Positions 39,701 to 52,051 of a DNA stretch of 64,000 nucleotides are shown here, piece by piece; the first letter of the stretch is position 1; every line of letters begins with the position of its first letter. A program made the translations under genes and the position numbers. The notes under the pieces were generated by a model that searched no databases, had not been told where the DNA came from, and was given only the letters and a program-made list of their open reading frames with translations. Origin of the DNA: Climacteris rufus (Eukaryota; Chordata; Aves; Passeriformes; Climacteridae); contig VZRZ01000387.1 in assembly GCA_013398175.1 (NCBI GenBank), positions 299,284 through 363,283 on the forward strand, written 5' to 3'.

Positions 39701-42552
39701 TCTAACGATCCCTTACCCTTGTTGACGTTAGCAAACTTTTCCTCTGGGGCGCTTTCTTTTGTTCCTTTTGTCAGCTGTTCTAAAGAGAACAAAACGGCTC
39801 AGTCTTGATTTTTCTGCAGATTCTGAGGCTTTTACTGCAAAGTTCAGTAACATGATGTTTTTCAATGTAGTCAGAGGTGCAGAAAAAAGAAAATAAGGCA
39901 GGCTGCAAAGCTTTTTGTTCTACTTTTGATTCGCTATAGCAGATAAACACTGCAATCTGAAAATTTTAAACTTAAGAGTCTGATAACTTACAATCTTATT
40001 ACATGGACATGTTCTTCCCTAAAAAAAAATCTTTTATGTTTCCAGACAGAAGGAGATGAGAATAGTGATTCAAAAATGTAGGGTTAAGAAAAAAAATAGA
40101 AATAATTAAAAGCAAAAAAGTTTAGTAAAAATTTTGTTATCTGATGCTCTATTTCCCCAGGGTAAGTGGAAGATTACATTTTTCCCAACATGTGTAAGAT
40201 TATTGTGTTCTCTTGCTGTCACTGAGTCATATCCAGTATTTCCTGCTTCAGAAACTGACAACCTGCTGAAATTTCTTGGTCTCTTTGGGCCAACAAGCCT
40301 TGGAAGCCTCACTCCATGCCAGGGATGGGAACATTATGGCACTGAGCTGTGTGATCCCACCCCTTGCCTTGTTGGGCTCAGAGTGGAGTGTGGCCTTTCC
40401 TTAAAGTTCTCCAGGCATCTTATCATTCAGGAAGAGGTATTCATGGTCTAGGAATAAGCAAGCCAAACCCTAGAGGCCCAGTAGGGTCCAAAAAGCATGC
40501 ATGTTTTTAAAATATCCAAATGTCTTTCAACACACAAGGTCCAATGGGGCTTTCTCAGGTTGCTGGAGCTTTGTAGGACCTGCTTCAAGCAGCGTTCTCT
40601 CTTCATCATCTCCTTCAGCCCTGAATAACATAACAGAAATGCTGTGACATTTAATACATAAAAGCATTTCTGGTTTCCAATGCATGCTGTAGCAGTTCTA
40701 TTGATTTTGATGGAATTGCTGAAGATCTATGTCTGAGTAGTATTTGAGCCAACAGCAATGTAATTTTTTCCTTCCCATGAAAACACCTGCTGAACATAAT
40801 AAAACTTCAAACTTTTTGCAGGTATCTGAAAAACGTTCAAAAGTAAAGGAACAGCTGTATTTGAAAGTGAGAGGACAGATTAGTAGTGACAATGCTGTTT
40901 CTTAGATACATTGATTTCAGTAAACTCTAAGGATACCTTATACTTGGCAAACAGGGATTCTGGAACAAAAAGAAAAATAGGAGAAAATCAAGTTTGATTT
41001 GAAAAGAGTAATACTGAAATTGTGTTACTCCTGGATGAGAGATTTCCTTCACGAACCATGTTTGCAAGACCTGTAATCAGTTTTAAAGAAAGTTGCAGTG
41101 CAGCTAGTGCAGTGAAAGCCAGGCAGAATTGTGTGTCGGGCAAGAGAAGCAGTAGATATGAGCAGAAAGGTATAGCTGTAAATGGGTAAGTATGAAAAAA
41201 TTAGAAATTGTTTTACATGCTCTTCAGCCCATTGTCTTGTGCATTCTGGTATAAACAATGGTGATTGCACCTCGTTGACTGATAAGATAGATGAGCTAAC
41301 CAGTTTAAAACTCTTGTCATTCAACAGTTCTGTTGAATAGGGTATGAAGTCATTGGCTAATTACCATAAAACATAATCATAGACTTTCTTAGTAAAGCAT
41401 ATTTACTTCTGGAAACTATTAAGTTTCTTTCTGATGGTCAGAGCACAGGTTCCAACATGATTTTTGCTGAGATGTATTAAACCTGAGAGACTTCTACAGA
41501 GTTTTATGAAAATGTTAACAATGTGCGGTAGATATCATTCCGCAAGTTCCGGGGTACATCTGTCTTCCTGCTGTTTAAATAGAAGTAAGAAGCTATGTCT
41601 ATGGTAATTATAAAACCATTGTCTTTATCACAATTTTGTGGAAATACCCTGGTTAAATTAGTCTAAATGGACATGTATGCAGTTCAGAATTTTTATGACC
41701 ATGGAAGTGTAAGTGTGGAGCTACTATCAGTACGTTTTGTACTACTAAGCAATTTGGGAAATGGGAGCAAACCCTGGATCTCCCACATGCCTTTCTGTTC
41801 TCACAAGGACTGGTGATACTTTCACAAGAGGCCTTCTGGAAATTTTCTGGCCAGAATAAGCCGTCCTGGAAAATTGCTCAAACTGTTTCATCAGTTTTGT
41901 GATGGGCTAAGAGTACAGAAAATAATGAGTTTCCAAATATTTAGGTGTCTCTAATGGAGTCAAGTGCACACCTATTGTGTGTAGTGTCCTGTTTGCTTAT
42001 ATGCAAAGGAGTGAATTAAAACTTTAGAACACCTGGCAGACCATATGTTTCTCTGCCTGCCATCTGCAGTGAAGTCTTGGTTCAAGTCTTATTTATTTTC
42101 TGATGCATGTTACTTAAGAAGAGAAAGAACTGAGCATCTTTTTTCAGGAACTTAAAAATGAAAGTGTGTATCTTATTGTTGGTGTAAAAAAGCTAGAATT
42201 CATGTTTTGTCCTGCTCCAGGGAAAGAAACCCAGTGTACCACCAGTTAACAATCTACTGCATATTCCCTTTCAATGTCTAAGTCTATATTTAAACAAATT
42301 AAGTTAGTTTTCTGTGAAGTAACACTACAAGTGCTTCTGAATTGTGACATAAATCCAGACAGTTGAAAATCAGGAGATCTGTTCAGGTGCTTTTAGTGAG
42401 ATTGTGCACTAAGAAGCAAGAACGTTTTTGAGTGATGTCTTAAAATTTCTTTTGCATATGTGTGCTAGTTACGCTTTAAGAAGCTCACTTGCAGCTGAGG
42501 TGTTTTTGAAGGATCTTACAAATTCAGTGGAGACATAAGCTGCCAGATTCAA

Positions 42553-42592
42553 AGTGTCTAAAATAAGGATGCAGTGTCTCAAACAAGGATGC
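42553..42592. repeat. 20-bp tandem duplication
   Basis: AGTGTCTAAAATAAGGATGC is followed directly by a second copy with two substitutions. Confidence 0.85.
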
Positions 42593-43950
42593 AAATTGCA
42601 ATTAAAATAGACTGACCAATTTCATCTGACTGATGCCATTTTATCACAGAGATAAATTAAACCTGGTAAATTTTATTTCAGGGTGGTGAGATCAGTCTTT
42701 AACCAATCTACAAAAATTGACGAGGAATTTCTATTGATGTGTAGGTGTATGACAATTTTCAAAGGAAAAAGAAAAGCACCCAAGATATCTATGCTGGTCT
42801 AATTGCATTACAAACAACTTGTGTCTTATTATCTAAAGCCTAAAGTAAATTTTGGAAAGAAAAATTATTAGGTCAATCTGACATCTGCTGTGTGGGAAAA
42901 CATTCCTTAGGAAATTGTGGCTGTAAAGCTATCTGGGATCTCATAAACAGAACTATTCCTAAGCATTTGTTTGCTGTCATCAACAGCAATGGTGTACCAC
43001 CAGTAGTACTTAACTGCACAGAAAAAAGAAGAGCTTAAGATCAGGGAGAAAGTCATTTATGATTTTCCAAAAGAATTCCTGTGATAAAAGTAACTGGGCA
43101 TGAGAGTCGTTGCTTCTTTGGTAAATGCCTCAAAATTTCATGTTTCAGATGTTGAAAACTTGCTTTGCAATAAAGGTTTCTTTTATTATATTCTTTTATA
43201 AAGTTTTATTTTCTTACTCTGGCTTAGCATCTTGCAACCTTCAGAAGCTTGTTGGCCTTTGCTTTGTTTTTTAAAATGCATGCATAGAAATGCAAGTATG
43301 AAATGGGATTTTTTTTCAATGTGCAAGATACAGTCTGAATTTTTCTATTAAATGAACAATTGCACAGTTTAACACCCCTTCACACACACCCCAACAAAAA
43401 GAACCCCGAGACAAAGTAAACCTGACCTAATTTACACTGTGCCAAACAACCAACTTCTGTGGACTTTTTTCCTGTCTGTTCCCTTTCTTATTTTCTGCTT
43501 CTTCCTATCATATTGGACTGGGTTTAGTAGGGAAATTTTCCCAGATGAGTGCTGTCTTTAATTACCATAATGATTATTATGCATATATGTAGTGTACTGC
43601 AGAGTGGTTAATTAAAATTGTATAGGTAGTTAACCTGAGGTACTAAAGTATGTTAAATTGTAATTTTGTTCTTAAAACCCAAATCTTATCATGGAACTCC
43701 TCATTTTTCCCCAACTCTTTCTAATACTTTGAGCTCTGAAAAGAGCTTTAAAATAGTAATGTTTGCAAAGTTGTCAAGATGAAGATTGAGTATAACTTTA
43801 TTTTTGTGTTCTAGGATAGTTACCTCCTTTTGAAAGTTTAGAAAGTGAAACATTTTTTGCACATTTAGTGGGTTGAACCAGTTCACTGTGGGATAGAAGA
43901 ACATTATTGCTGGTGTGAGGGTCTTGGTCTGCAAACTCGGTATATGGGGT

Positions 43951-44354
43951 TGTGTAGGAACAGACAGTTACTCTAAAAGCCTTGCTGGAATCAGTTTTGT
44001 TTATCAGCTGGTGCCCATGAGAACTTTCAACATCAGCGAAGCAGGGATGTGCACCTGCAGTCAGGGAGTTGTGTTTTGTTCTAGATTAATCTCAGCTGTA
44101 AGTAATCCATGATATGTGGGGTGGTAGCATAAGAGCCAACGAGAATGTGGCCTGAAGGTTAAGAGATGTATAAAAGGCACCTGGTGAAATAAAACAGGGT
44201 CTTTTGTCTCATGCCTTTGGACTGTGCTCTTGGTGGCTCCTGCCCTTTGCCTTTAGATTTTGGAGGCTTCTTGCCTCTAGGCCTTTTGGCCTTTTGCCTT
44301 CTGATACTTGGAGTTGCTGTGTGGTTATGCGTCTCACCTGCTGTCCCAGTGACA
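43951..44354 (+). mobile_element. 404-bp solo LTR candidate, sense to the gene
   Basis: It starts TGTGTAGGAACAG and ends CCCAGTGACA, giving TG...CA borders. It is flanked by TGGGGT (43945-43950) and AGGGGT (44355-44360), a 6-bp target duplication with one mismatch. TATAAAA sits at 44169-44175 and AATAAA at 44188-44193, only 12 bases apart, followed by T-rich and CTT/GCC-rich U5-like sequence. A closely spaced TATA and AATAAA with a very short R is the layout of alpha- and betaretroviral LTRs, and 6-bp duplications fit the same group. No internal retroviral sequence flanks it. The family is not identified. Confidence 0.62.
44169..44193 (+). promoter_or_regulatory. LTR TATA box and polyadenylation signal
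   Basis: TATAAAA at 44169 and AATAAA at 44188 lie within the sense LTR. If still active, they could start transcripts or polyadenylate PDE10A pre-mRNA early inside the 32.4-kb intron. Activity cannot be judged from sequence. Confidence 0.45.
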
Positions 44355-45689
44355 AGGGGTGGGGAAACCTTTGAAATTTTGTTCTACTCCCCATAGTTTC
44401 CTGGTTTTCCAGTTGTGGTACCAGTGTGGGTTTATGCTCAAAGTAACAAGGCATGAACATAATGGGGTTTATAGCATCACCTGAACTGGGGTGTTCAGCT
44501 AGATTACTGATGTATGCCTAGTGCTTCTGGAGGACAAAATTGCCTCTTGCTTGAGTTGTGTGCCCATCTGAGCTATGACCATCAGTGTTGTCACCTGCCT
44601 CCCTCCACATGCAGAAAGCCACAGTGAGATTCATTGTGTTAAAGATACAGCTTGCAGCAGTCTTGACTGAGCCGTACAACCAGGTTAATGATGCATGTAT
44701 ACTGATTTCTTTCCAAGAGTTCACCATCTTATTTTTGAAACTGTTAAAGACAATATCAGCATATTTATGGGACCAGAGCTAAATCATATATGTTTCTTCT
44801 ACTATTTCTTGGTAATAATGATGTCAGGTATCCCAAAAGATTAGCATGATTCTCCAAATGTGAAAGGCAACACTACCAACAAACAAGATTGAGAGGGTGA
44901 CACTTATTCATGTATTATGGTTGATTGCATTTGATGGCTAAAGAAAAAGTGAAAAGTTTCTAGTAGCTGGAGCATTTCTATGGTCTTGTTCACAAACACT
45001 TGCCTTCTCCCAAGGTGTTTATTTCCCTCAGTGCAGACACTGATATCATACTTTCCCTTATCTGGCTGTTTTCCCATGCAGTATGCCATAATAAATGGGG
45101 ATCTTTATATTCAAGCACAGAATTTTTCTGTGAGATTTAATTCTATACTAAACTGCTACTTATTGATGTACTTAATGCCTGTGAATTTATTTTAATGGTT
45201 AATCTGTTTCTCTAAAAGCTTCATATTTTACAGGTATAGAACTTGATTTACAATCAAGAGATTAGTGTGTAACTTAAACTGAATTCTTGGCTTTTTGGAT
45301 AAACAGCAGTGTGCAAATTGAGGGTATTTTTCATAAATCCCATGTTACTTTCATATATTAACTAATCCTGTATTTTGGCTATCGTTTCCAATGATTTTCT
45401 CTCAATTTAGCTGACAGAAACTAAGTTGTAAGGGAAACATCATATTCTGTGCTGTGGGTGCCAGCTGAGGTGTGTGTGTATCCTATCACTCTGTGTACCT
45501 GAGCCTTAAAGACTGCATCTCCAGAAAAGCAAATCCAGGTTCATGGGATCGTGTTTCTTTCTTTATTCTTTGTGGAAAGAAAAGGTGTCTTATTTAGGCC
45601 TTTGATTTCTTCTAATATGGAAAATTACTTTTTGACTAATTGCGTAGTAATTTAACTTGTATCTAGATGTATTGACACAATATTTGACG

Positions 45690-45737
45690 CTTTTTTCCCC
45701 CCTTCTCCCCCTCACCTTTTACTTTCCTCCTTCCCCT
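45690..45737. repeat. Polypyrimidine tract
   Basis: About 48 bases almost entirely C and T on the + strand. It is not followed by a usable exon. Confidence 0.75.
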
Positions 45738-46966
45738 AAAAGATCTTCCAAATTTCCTAGCAGTTAATTTTCTTTGAATTGCAAACCTCATCTGTGGAGT
45801 TCTAATACCAAACTTCCCAAACACTTTCTATGTCTTTCTTCTGAAAAAATGGTGCTGATTTTTTTTTTTATGGTGGCTCAAATAGAGATTATGTAGACTT
45901 TTATTCTGTGTAGTAGGTTTTAGATTTAGTCCATTTAATCTATTCTGTCATTTGAAATTGCAGTGACAGCTGTGTCACAATGGTGTGAAAGCCATATAAT
46001 TGTGGTGGTGGTCATTAATATTTGATATATTACAATAAATTTATTTTGTTCCAGTAGAGGGAGATCACAGTATGATTTACCCATGCTTTTCAGTATATAC
46101 ATACATGATTTGGGTAAGAGGATGCAAAGTTGAAGTTAATTTGGAAGATAAGGTTTTAAAAACTTTTTTAGGATATATATAATTTTTCAGGGTACCAAAG
46201 ATACTGAGTGAGAGAGAAAGCAGGTGACAAAGTTAATTCTGATAAATGTTAACTGCTTTACATGGAGGAAGTAATTTTACTTATACATTAGCAAGCTCTT
46301 AGTTATAATTTCTGGAGAGAGAGAGACATTGGTATTACAGAATATAACTGTTTGAAAATGTTAGCCCAGTGCTTAGTGACTATCAAGAAACAAGTAAAAT
46401 TTTATGAGTTATTCCTTTCAATAGAGAGAAACTCCCTAAATCATCCCTGTGTAATTCTGTAAATCCTAGTTGTGTTTTCCTAAGCTGCAGTATTGCCTGT
46501 AATTCTGGACTTCCCACCTCAGCAGTGGGACAGAAGAAGTAGTAGCAGTGAGAGTGACCAGCAACAAACCAGAGCAGACCCCTCAAACCAGGAAAGGTTT
46601 AGATGGGGTGTGAAGCAGAGAAGGACTTGCTTGAGAGATCTGTAGAATCAGAGGCTCCAAAAATATGGTGAATAGAGGGCATCAGATGAAATTCACAATG
46701 TGCAGATTAAAAATAAAATAGAGAAAGTTTTTCTTGTATTATGCATTTAAACTGTGGAGCTCAGAGAATTTTGAGAATGCTGAACTCTGGTGACTCGGGT
46801 TTAATAACCAGCCAAACAAAATCTAACACCCCTCCTTCCCTGCAAAAGTGCGAGGAAGAAAACCCTTTAAACAGAAAAGTAGCACCACTGATTCAAGAAA
46901 TGTTTGATCCAATGATTACTGAAAACTGAGAGTATACTCCACGGAAAGTGTCGTGTTACGATGCTG

Positions 46967-46998
46967 TTTTCTGTTGTTCACATTTTCTGTTGCTCAGT
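46967..46998. repeat. 16-bp tandem duplication
   Basis: TTTTCTGTTGTTCACA is followed directly by TTTTCTGTTGCTCAGT. Confidence 0.75.
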
Positions 46999-48373
46999 GT
47001 CAGGAATCAGGTAGTAGGGGAGTTGGATTTTGAGTCCAGCTCTGGCTGGTCTTGTAACTGGTATGTAAATATGTCTGGTTCAGGAAGATAACATCACTGA
47101 ACGTGGCAGAGCATGTGTTATACATTGCACTGCAAGCAACAGAACTGCCTTAAATAGCTGAATTAAGTTTATATCTGTGATCTGCATGTGTAAATTACTG
47201 GTGTATCATTTGTCTGGGGTTAAGATGAGACTCATGGTTGTGAAATATATTATTTTGCTTGGCATCACTCAATTTTGAGGAGAAATCTGGATTGCTATAG
47301 AGAATTCTTTCATCAGAAATTGTATATTAAATGTGTTTTCTAGAAAATGTTTTTTTCCTGCCTGTATTGTTCAAAAGTTCATCTTAAATGGCAAGATACG
47401 AAAAGCCTTTGGCAAATATAAACATATGATACTTTTCTGTGAGATTAAATCTATTTTCTGACTTAATTTTAATTTCCGAAGTATAGTAATTTTACTCCTA
47501 GGATCAAAAGGTACAAATAGTTCTTTTCATGTTTTTAGAAACAATTAACTAACTGGAGGTTTGTAAGGGTGTGTTTAAGCTACTTTTGGTGTGTTTAAAC
47601 TGAAACTTGGAAACTCCTCCTGCGGCAGATGTGTTCGTGCTGTATAGCTGCTTTCCCTTAATTTTCAGAAATACTACTCAATATTTAGCTGTGCTCTGAT
47701 ATTGTACCTGTGTTTATTTGTAGGTATTAAACTTATCAGGAATGCATGAGTCTGCTTGCATTTGAAAGAATGAAACATTATAGTTCTTGTATATATATAT
47801 AAAATGTATATAAAATCTTGTAATCTATTGTCTTTTAACATGTTATGCAAGATCACATCAGTGATATTCTTCTTTTCTTATGGCTACAAGACTATTTTTC
47901 CACATCTAAAGAAGTCAACAGGAATAGCATCTTTGATATTCAGAACAGAAGGTCTAAGTCTGCTCACTAGCTTCCTCGTAGGATGTTGGTGGCATATATT
48001 TGGTAGCAAAGGCCTTTACTTCTCAGTCTATGCAGTACTAACAATAACCTTTCTGAATTGGAATATAAATGTAGGGTTTAGCTGGCCTGTGCCAGCTTGC
48101 CTCTGAATTCTGAAATGTATGAAATTTTGTATTCTTATTAAGTCAGGATAGAATTCCTAAATACTTTATCCTAATGTCAATTGATTTTTAGCTTTAGAAG
48201 TTTTTAAAAGATTATAAATGCAAGCCAGTCTCAGAATATTTCAATCATTTGATCGAACCATGTTAGAAAAGTTTTGTACAAATGTGCAAAAATTGTTTGA
48301 AGTTTGTTATCTTGTTCTGCATTCAGTCTAGAAAATTCCCAGAGTGCCTAATTTTTTTGTTTGTTTCCTTTAG

Positions 48374-48402
48374 ATGAATCGGCTCCTAAAGAAGTCAGCA
48401 GG
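48374..48402 (+). CDS. PDE10A: PDE10A 29-nt microexon (DESAPKEVSR)
   Basis: A 29-nt exon lies between a long T-rich acceptor tract ending TTTAG and the donor AGG|GTAAGT. With the single G carried from the exon at 15865 it encodes DESAPKEVSR, the sequence that follows the N-terminal linker in PDE10A. It leaves the frame at phase 0. It is isolated, with 32.4 kb of intron upstream and 10.8 kb downstream, and is too short for ORF-based detection. Its length is not a multiple of three, so skipping it shifts the frame and brings a TAA at 59326-59328 in the next exon. The identity rests on protein match and perfect phase continuity on both sides. Confidence 0.96.
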
Positions 48403-51400
48403 GTAAGTGCTTCTCTCTATCCTCTCAAAAGAAGTGGCCCATTGTTCAATTGAGATGATTTTTGCATAGTCTCTGATCAAGATTTAACTTTATTCCCTGG
48501 TTATAGCAGATCTCCAGAGAAAAAAATGCTGTGCAGACTGACTAGAGAACAGTTAATAAGGAAAATAAATATTAAGAACACTTGATTGGCTGTAAATAAA
48601 TTAAGGGGTATTTTGCATTTAGAGTTCTCCCAGAGCTATTTTCATGATCCACTTTTAAAAAGGTACTTCATGGAAACCAGGAAATTCATGAGACTTTGAG
48701 AATAACATCAGACTATTTAATCAGTGTTACTGCCTTAATAGGTGGCAAGCATAAGAAAGGAAGGAATGTGCCCTATTTAATAACTCCCTTTTGAGATGTG
48801 GTATGGTACAGATGAGCTAAATTCTCTAATTTAAAATATTTTGCAGTGTTCTGTATGAAATGTAATGTAAAATCTAAAAAACAGATTCAGTAATTGATTC
48901 CCAACCTTAGCGTTGCATATGATTAACACTGTGTCCTGCAGAATATCTGTCCATGGTTGAGAACTAATTACGGGGATCTGTTAGAAAGGAGTGTATTTTT
49001 TGGGATTAAGAAAACAACAGTACAGGACAATCTGTTGCACCCAGATGAGTCCAGCCATCCTGAAGCACCCTAAAAAATGGGGGAGTCCTGAGGTAGAATC
49101 ATAATCCTGTTTTGCTACATTTCTTGAATGTCTTGCATAAATTATTCAAAGTTCCCAGGAGAAGCATACATTAAAAACAGGACTCCTTGAAAGAGCAAAA
49201 GCTGACTGGGTGGTCTTGCTCTCAGTAGAAGTCCTTTGGACAATGGTAGAGTATTGAAGAAGTGGAGAACTAAGGCTGGTAGTGGAAAGCTCAGTTTTGT
49301 TACCCTTGTGAGCAGAGGGCTGAGATAAGGGGGAACTGAAGTTCACCTCCTGGGTGACTATAAAAAAGAGATTCCATGTTGTCTAACGTGAGCTTATTCA
49401 AGCAGTTTTCCATATACATGATAAGCCATGGATTTAAAAGGGTGTTGAGAATTTAGGTGAATGTTTTAGTAATTCACTAACTTATAAAATATTTTTTGTT
49501 CATCCCTTGTTACTTTACTGTTATGACAGTTAAGTGAATACCTAACTTGGTATAACCTAGAATTATTGTTATTAGTATATCTATCTATATATATTGTTTT
49601 GAATTCAAAATAATTAAAGATCTGCCTAAAATCTCAGAAGGTCTATCCTATGTATGTGGAAGAAAGTTCCTTCTAATTGTAATTAATTTAGTAGATTCAC
49701 ATTTGTCTAAAACTCTGTGAAACAGAGTTACAGAATATATGTTCGTTACTACATATGAGCTATTTAAAACAAGGAAAGCAAGTTCTGGAACCCTGAATCC
49801 TCCCAAGTCTGCCTTGCCAGTCACCCTCTGTGTGTCTCAAACACTCCAGTTGCAGCCATCTCAGCCCCTCAAAATCATATATGGTTACTTAGAGTTTCCT
49901 AAGGATGGATGGGCTGTCACTTGAAGCCCTGGAATCAGTGGGGTGCAGATGATACGTCGGATGTTCTTAAGTAAACATTTTCTCCCTTGTTTTTTTAGCC
50001 GTCAATCATTGTGCACTTGGTATGTATGCTGTGTTGCACTACTACTTGGTTTAGGTTTTTTGAAAGTCAAGTACTTGAAGGCACTCGGTAATGCACCATG
50101 CTACAAATTAACAGGTCTTTTAGTTTGTAGTATTTTTTAATAATGCCATATGTAATAATGTAGACTATTGTAATATATCCTATTTCTTCAGCAGCAGCTC
50201 AAGCAGATACCACTTTAATTAACATTTGAACATAAATTAGAATTTAAATTAGGAAAGTTCTGTATGTGAATAATGTTTTTCAGGCAAAAAGGCATGCTCA
50301 TGCTGACTGAAGAAGTATGAGTTTGAAAGTCATTAATTGTTACTTTTTTAATTCCTGAAAATGTCTGCAAGAAATGCTTGTATTATAGGAAGCAAAAATT
50401 AAGATTACTGAAAGGAAATTTATTGCAGAATTAGATCACCGATTGCTTAAAAATAACATGTTATCTAGAAAACAAGGTAGATACATACTGCAAAATATCT
50501 TTAATTTTTGGAAGGAAATTTCAGTATTTTCAAGAGTTTTATGTTGCTGTTTCACACTTTGAAACCTTAAGACATTTTGAAATAAAAGTTTTGAAATTCT
50601 GCTGTGTAAGAACTGCATTTTTAGTATTTTATAATTGTAAACTTCTTAGTAGAAAAATTGAAATAAAAGAGAAAACATCCACATATTTTGAATTTTGAGA
50701 TCTGTAGAACAGAAAATTCATTGTTTTTATTTCTGTTCTATTAGTGGCAATTTCATCAATATTTTGGCGTTCAGAAATGATGTGTAAAGATTACCTAGTT
50801 TGGCCAGACCTAGCATCTGATGGGTGATGGGGGAAAAGATTTCCCGATTCCTGTAGATTCCATTTGGCATAAGAACGGCTCTGATTACAAAATACTTCAT
50901 GAGCATCTGTGACCAAACAGTGAAACTGTGAACTTTTTTCTGAATAGTTGTTTCCAGTGTTTATGAAATATATGTAACTGGGGACAGAACCTCCTTTTCA
51001 CGTGATGTTGTATTGGGAACATCCTTGGAAATGCTGTTTCTCCTGCTTGCTTATTGTGCAGATGTGTGTTGGCTTATCCCATCCATCCTAACGACATAAT
51101 TGGTTTTCTGGGCAGAGGGATTTCAGAAAGAAAACCAACTATTGAACTACTTGGATTAAGAAAACTTAAGCTGAATTTTATACTTTGTTATTTTGCTGGT
51201 TTATATGCAAAAGGAAGGAAAAGATAGTAGTGTGAGTTTGAGCACTAAGTGCATATGTATTCTTGTACATCTAGGCTAAAGATGTAGTTCTTTGACAGCA
51301 TTAGTAAAAACTGTGCATTGGAGACATGTTATTCTTTTCAGTTGGCAAAAATAACCCCATTCCTTCATGAACTATAGCCAGGATTCTGTTCTACGTGCTG

Positions 51401-52018
51401 CTTAGCTTCCCATGATCGCTGTGTGCTCTTTTGTACCTCAGATTCTGAAGCTTAAATGAAAATACTCAATGTTCCTGATATGATCACAGCAAAATTAGCT
51501 GTTCATTTTGCTTAATAACTTTCCATTCCATGTTTACTTGAACAATACTTCCAGTGAAGCTGCCTTTTGGCAAGTACTTTTGCTTTGTAAACTCTGGCAA
51601 TGCCAACAGCAATTCACTTTGCAGGAGTTTACCATATTAAACACCAGAAAATTATTACCTAGCAAGTGACTAACTCATTTACAGTACTTTATTCTTGGAA
51701 ATAGGAATGATACTTTAATCCACTCCTTTCCCCTTTTTGGACTTGCAGCTTTTGGCAGCTGTCTTGGCACCAGCCAGCACCCAGTACAGTATGTCACTGA
51801 CAGTCACAGAATTAGCAAGTGTGTTTTCAGTAAATAGTTGCAGTAATTGCATGTATCTTCGCTGTGCAACTGATAATAAAATTTTGGGCTCTTTATGACA
51901 CATTGGCAAAGCAAGCTTATTCCTTTTTCTATCTCCTTATTAAAGATGGGATTCAAATGTTTTCATGCTGTCCCAGAACTGAGAAAAAATTAATCAAAAA
52001 GTTAGGGGAACTAGAACA

Positions 52019-52051
52019 AATATAAATATATATATATAAATATATATTTAG
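52019..52051. repeat. (TA)n/(TAAA)n simple repeat
   Basis: AAATATAAATATATATATAT-type alternating A/T. Confidence 0.8.

Larger units (their letters stand above)
15994..48373 (+). other. PDE10A: PDE10A intron of 32.4 kb
   Basis: The intron runs from GTAAGT to TTTAG between the 129-nt and 29-nt exons. It contains an antisense LTR with a large N gap, an antisense CR1, a sense solo LTR, a 12-bp-stem hairpin at 21026 and several short tandem duplications. Between these (19178-34970, 35450-43940 and 44361-48373) I see only AT-rich intronic sequence with homopolymer runs. No nested gene on either strand is supported. Confidence 0.88.

Noticed and set aside
51715..51909. 64-codon ORF on the - strand ending in a Lys/Ser-rich stretch
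   Set aside because: No family recognised, no splice or pseudogene hallmarks such as a poly-A tail, and the size is expected by chance.
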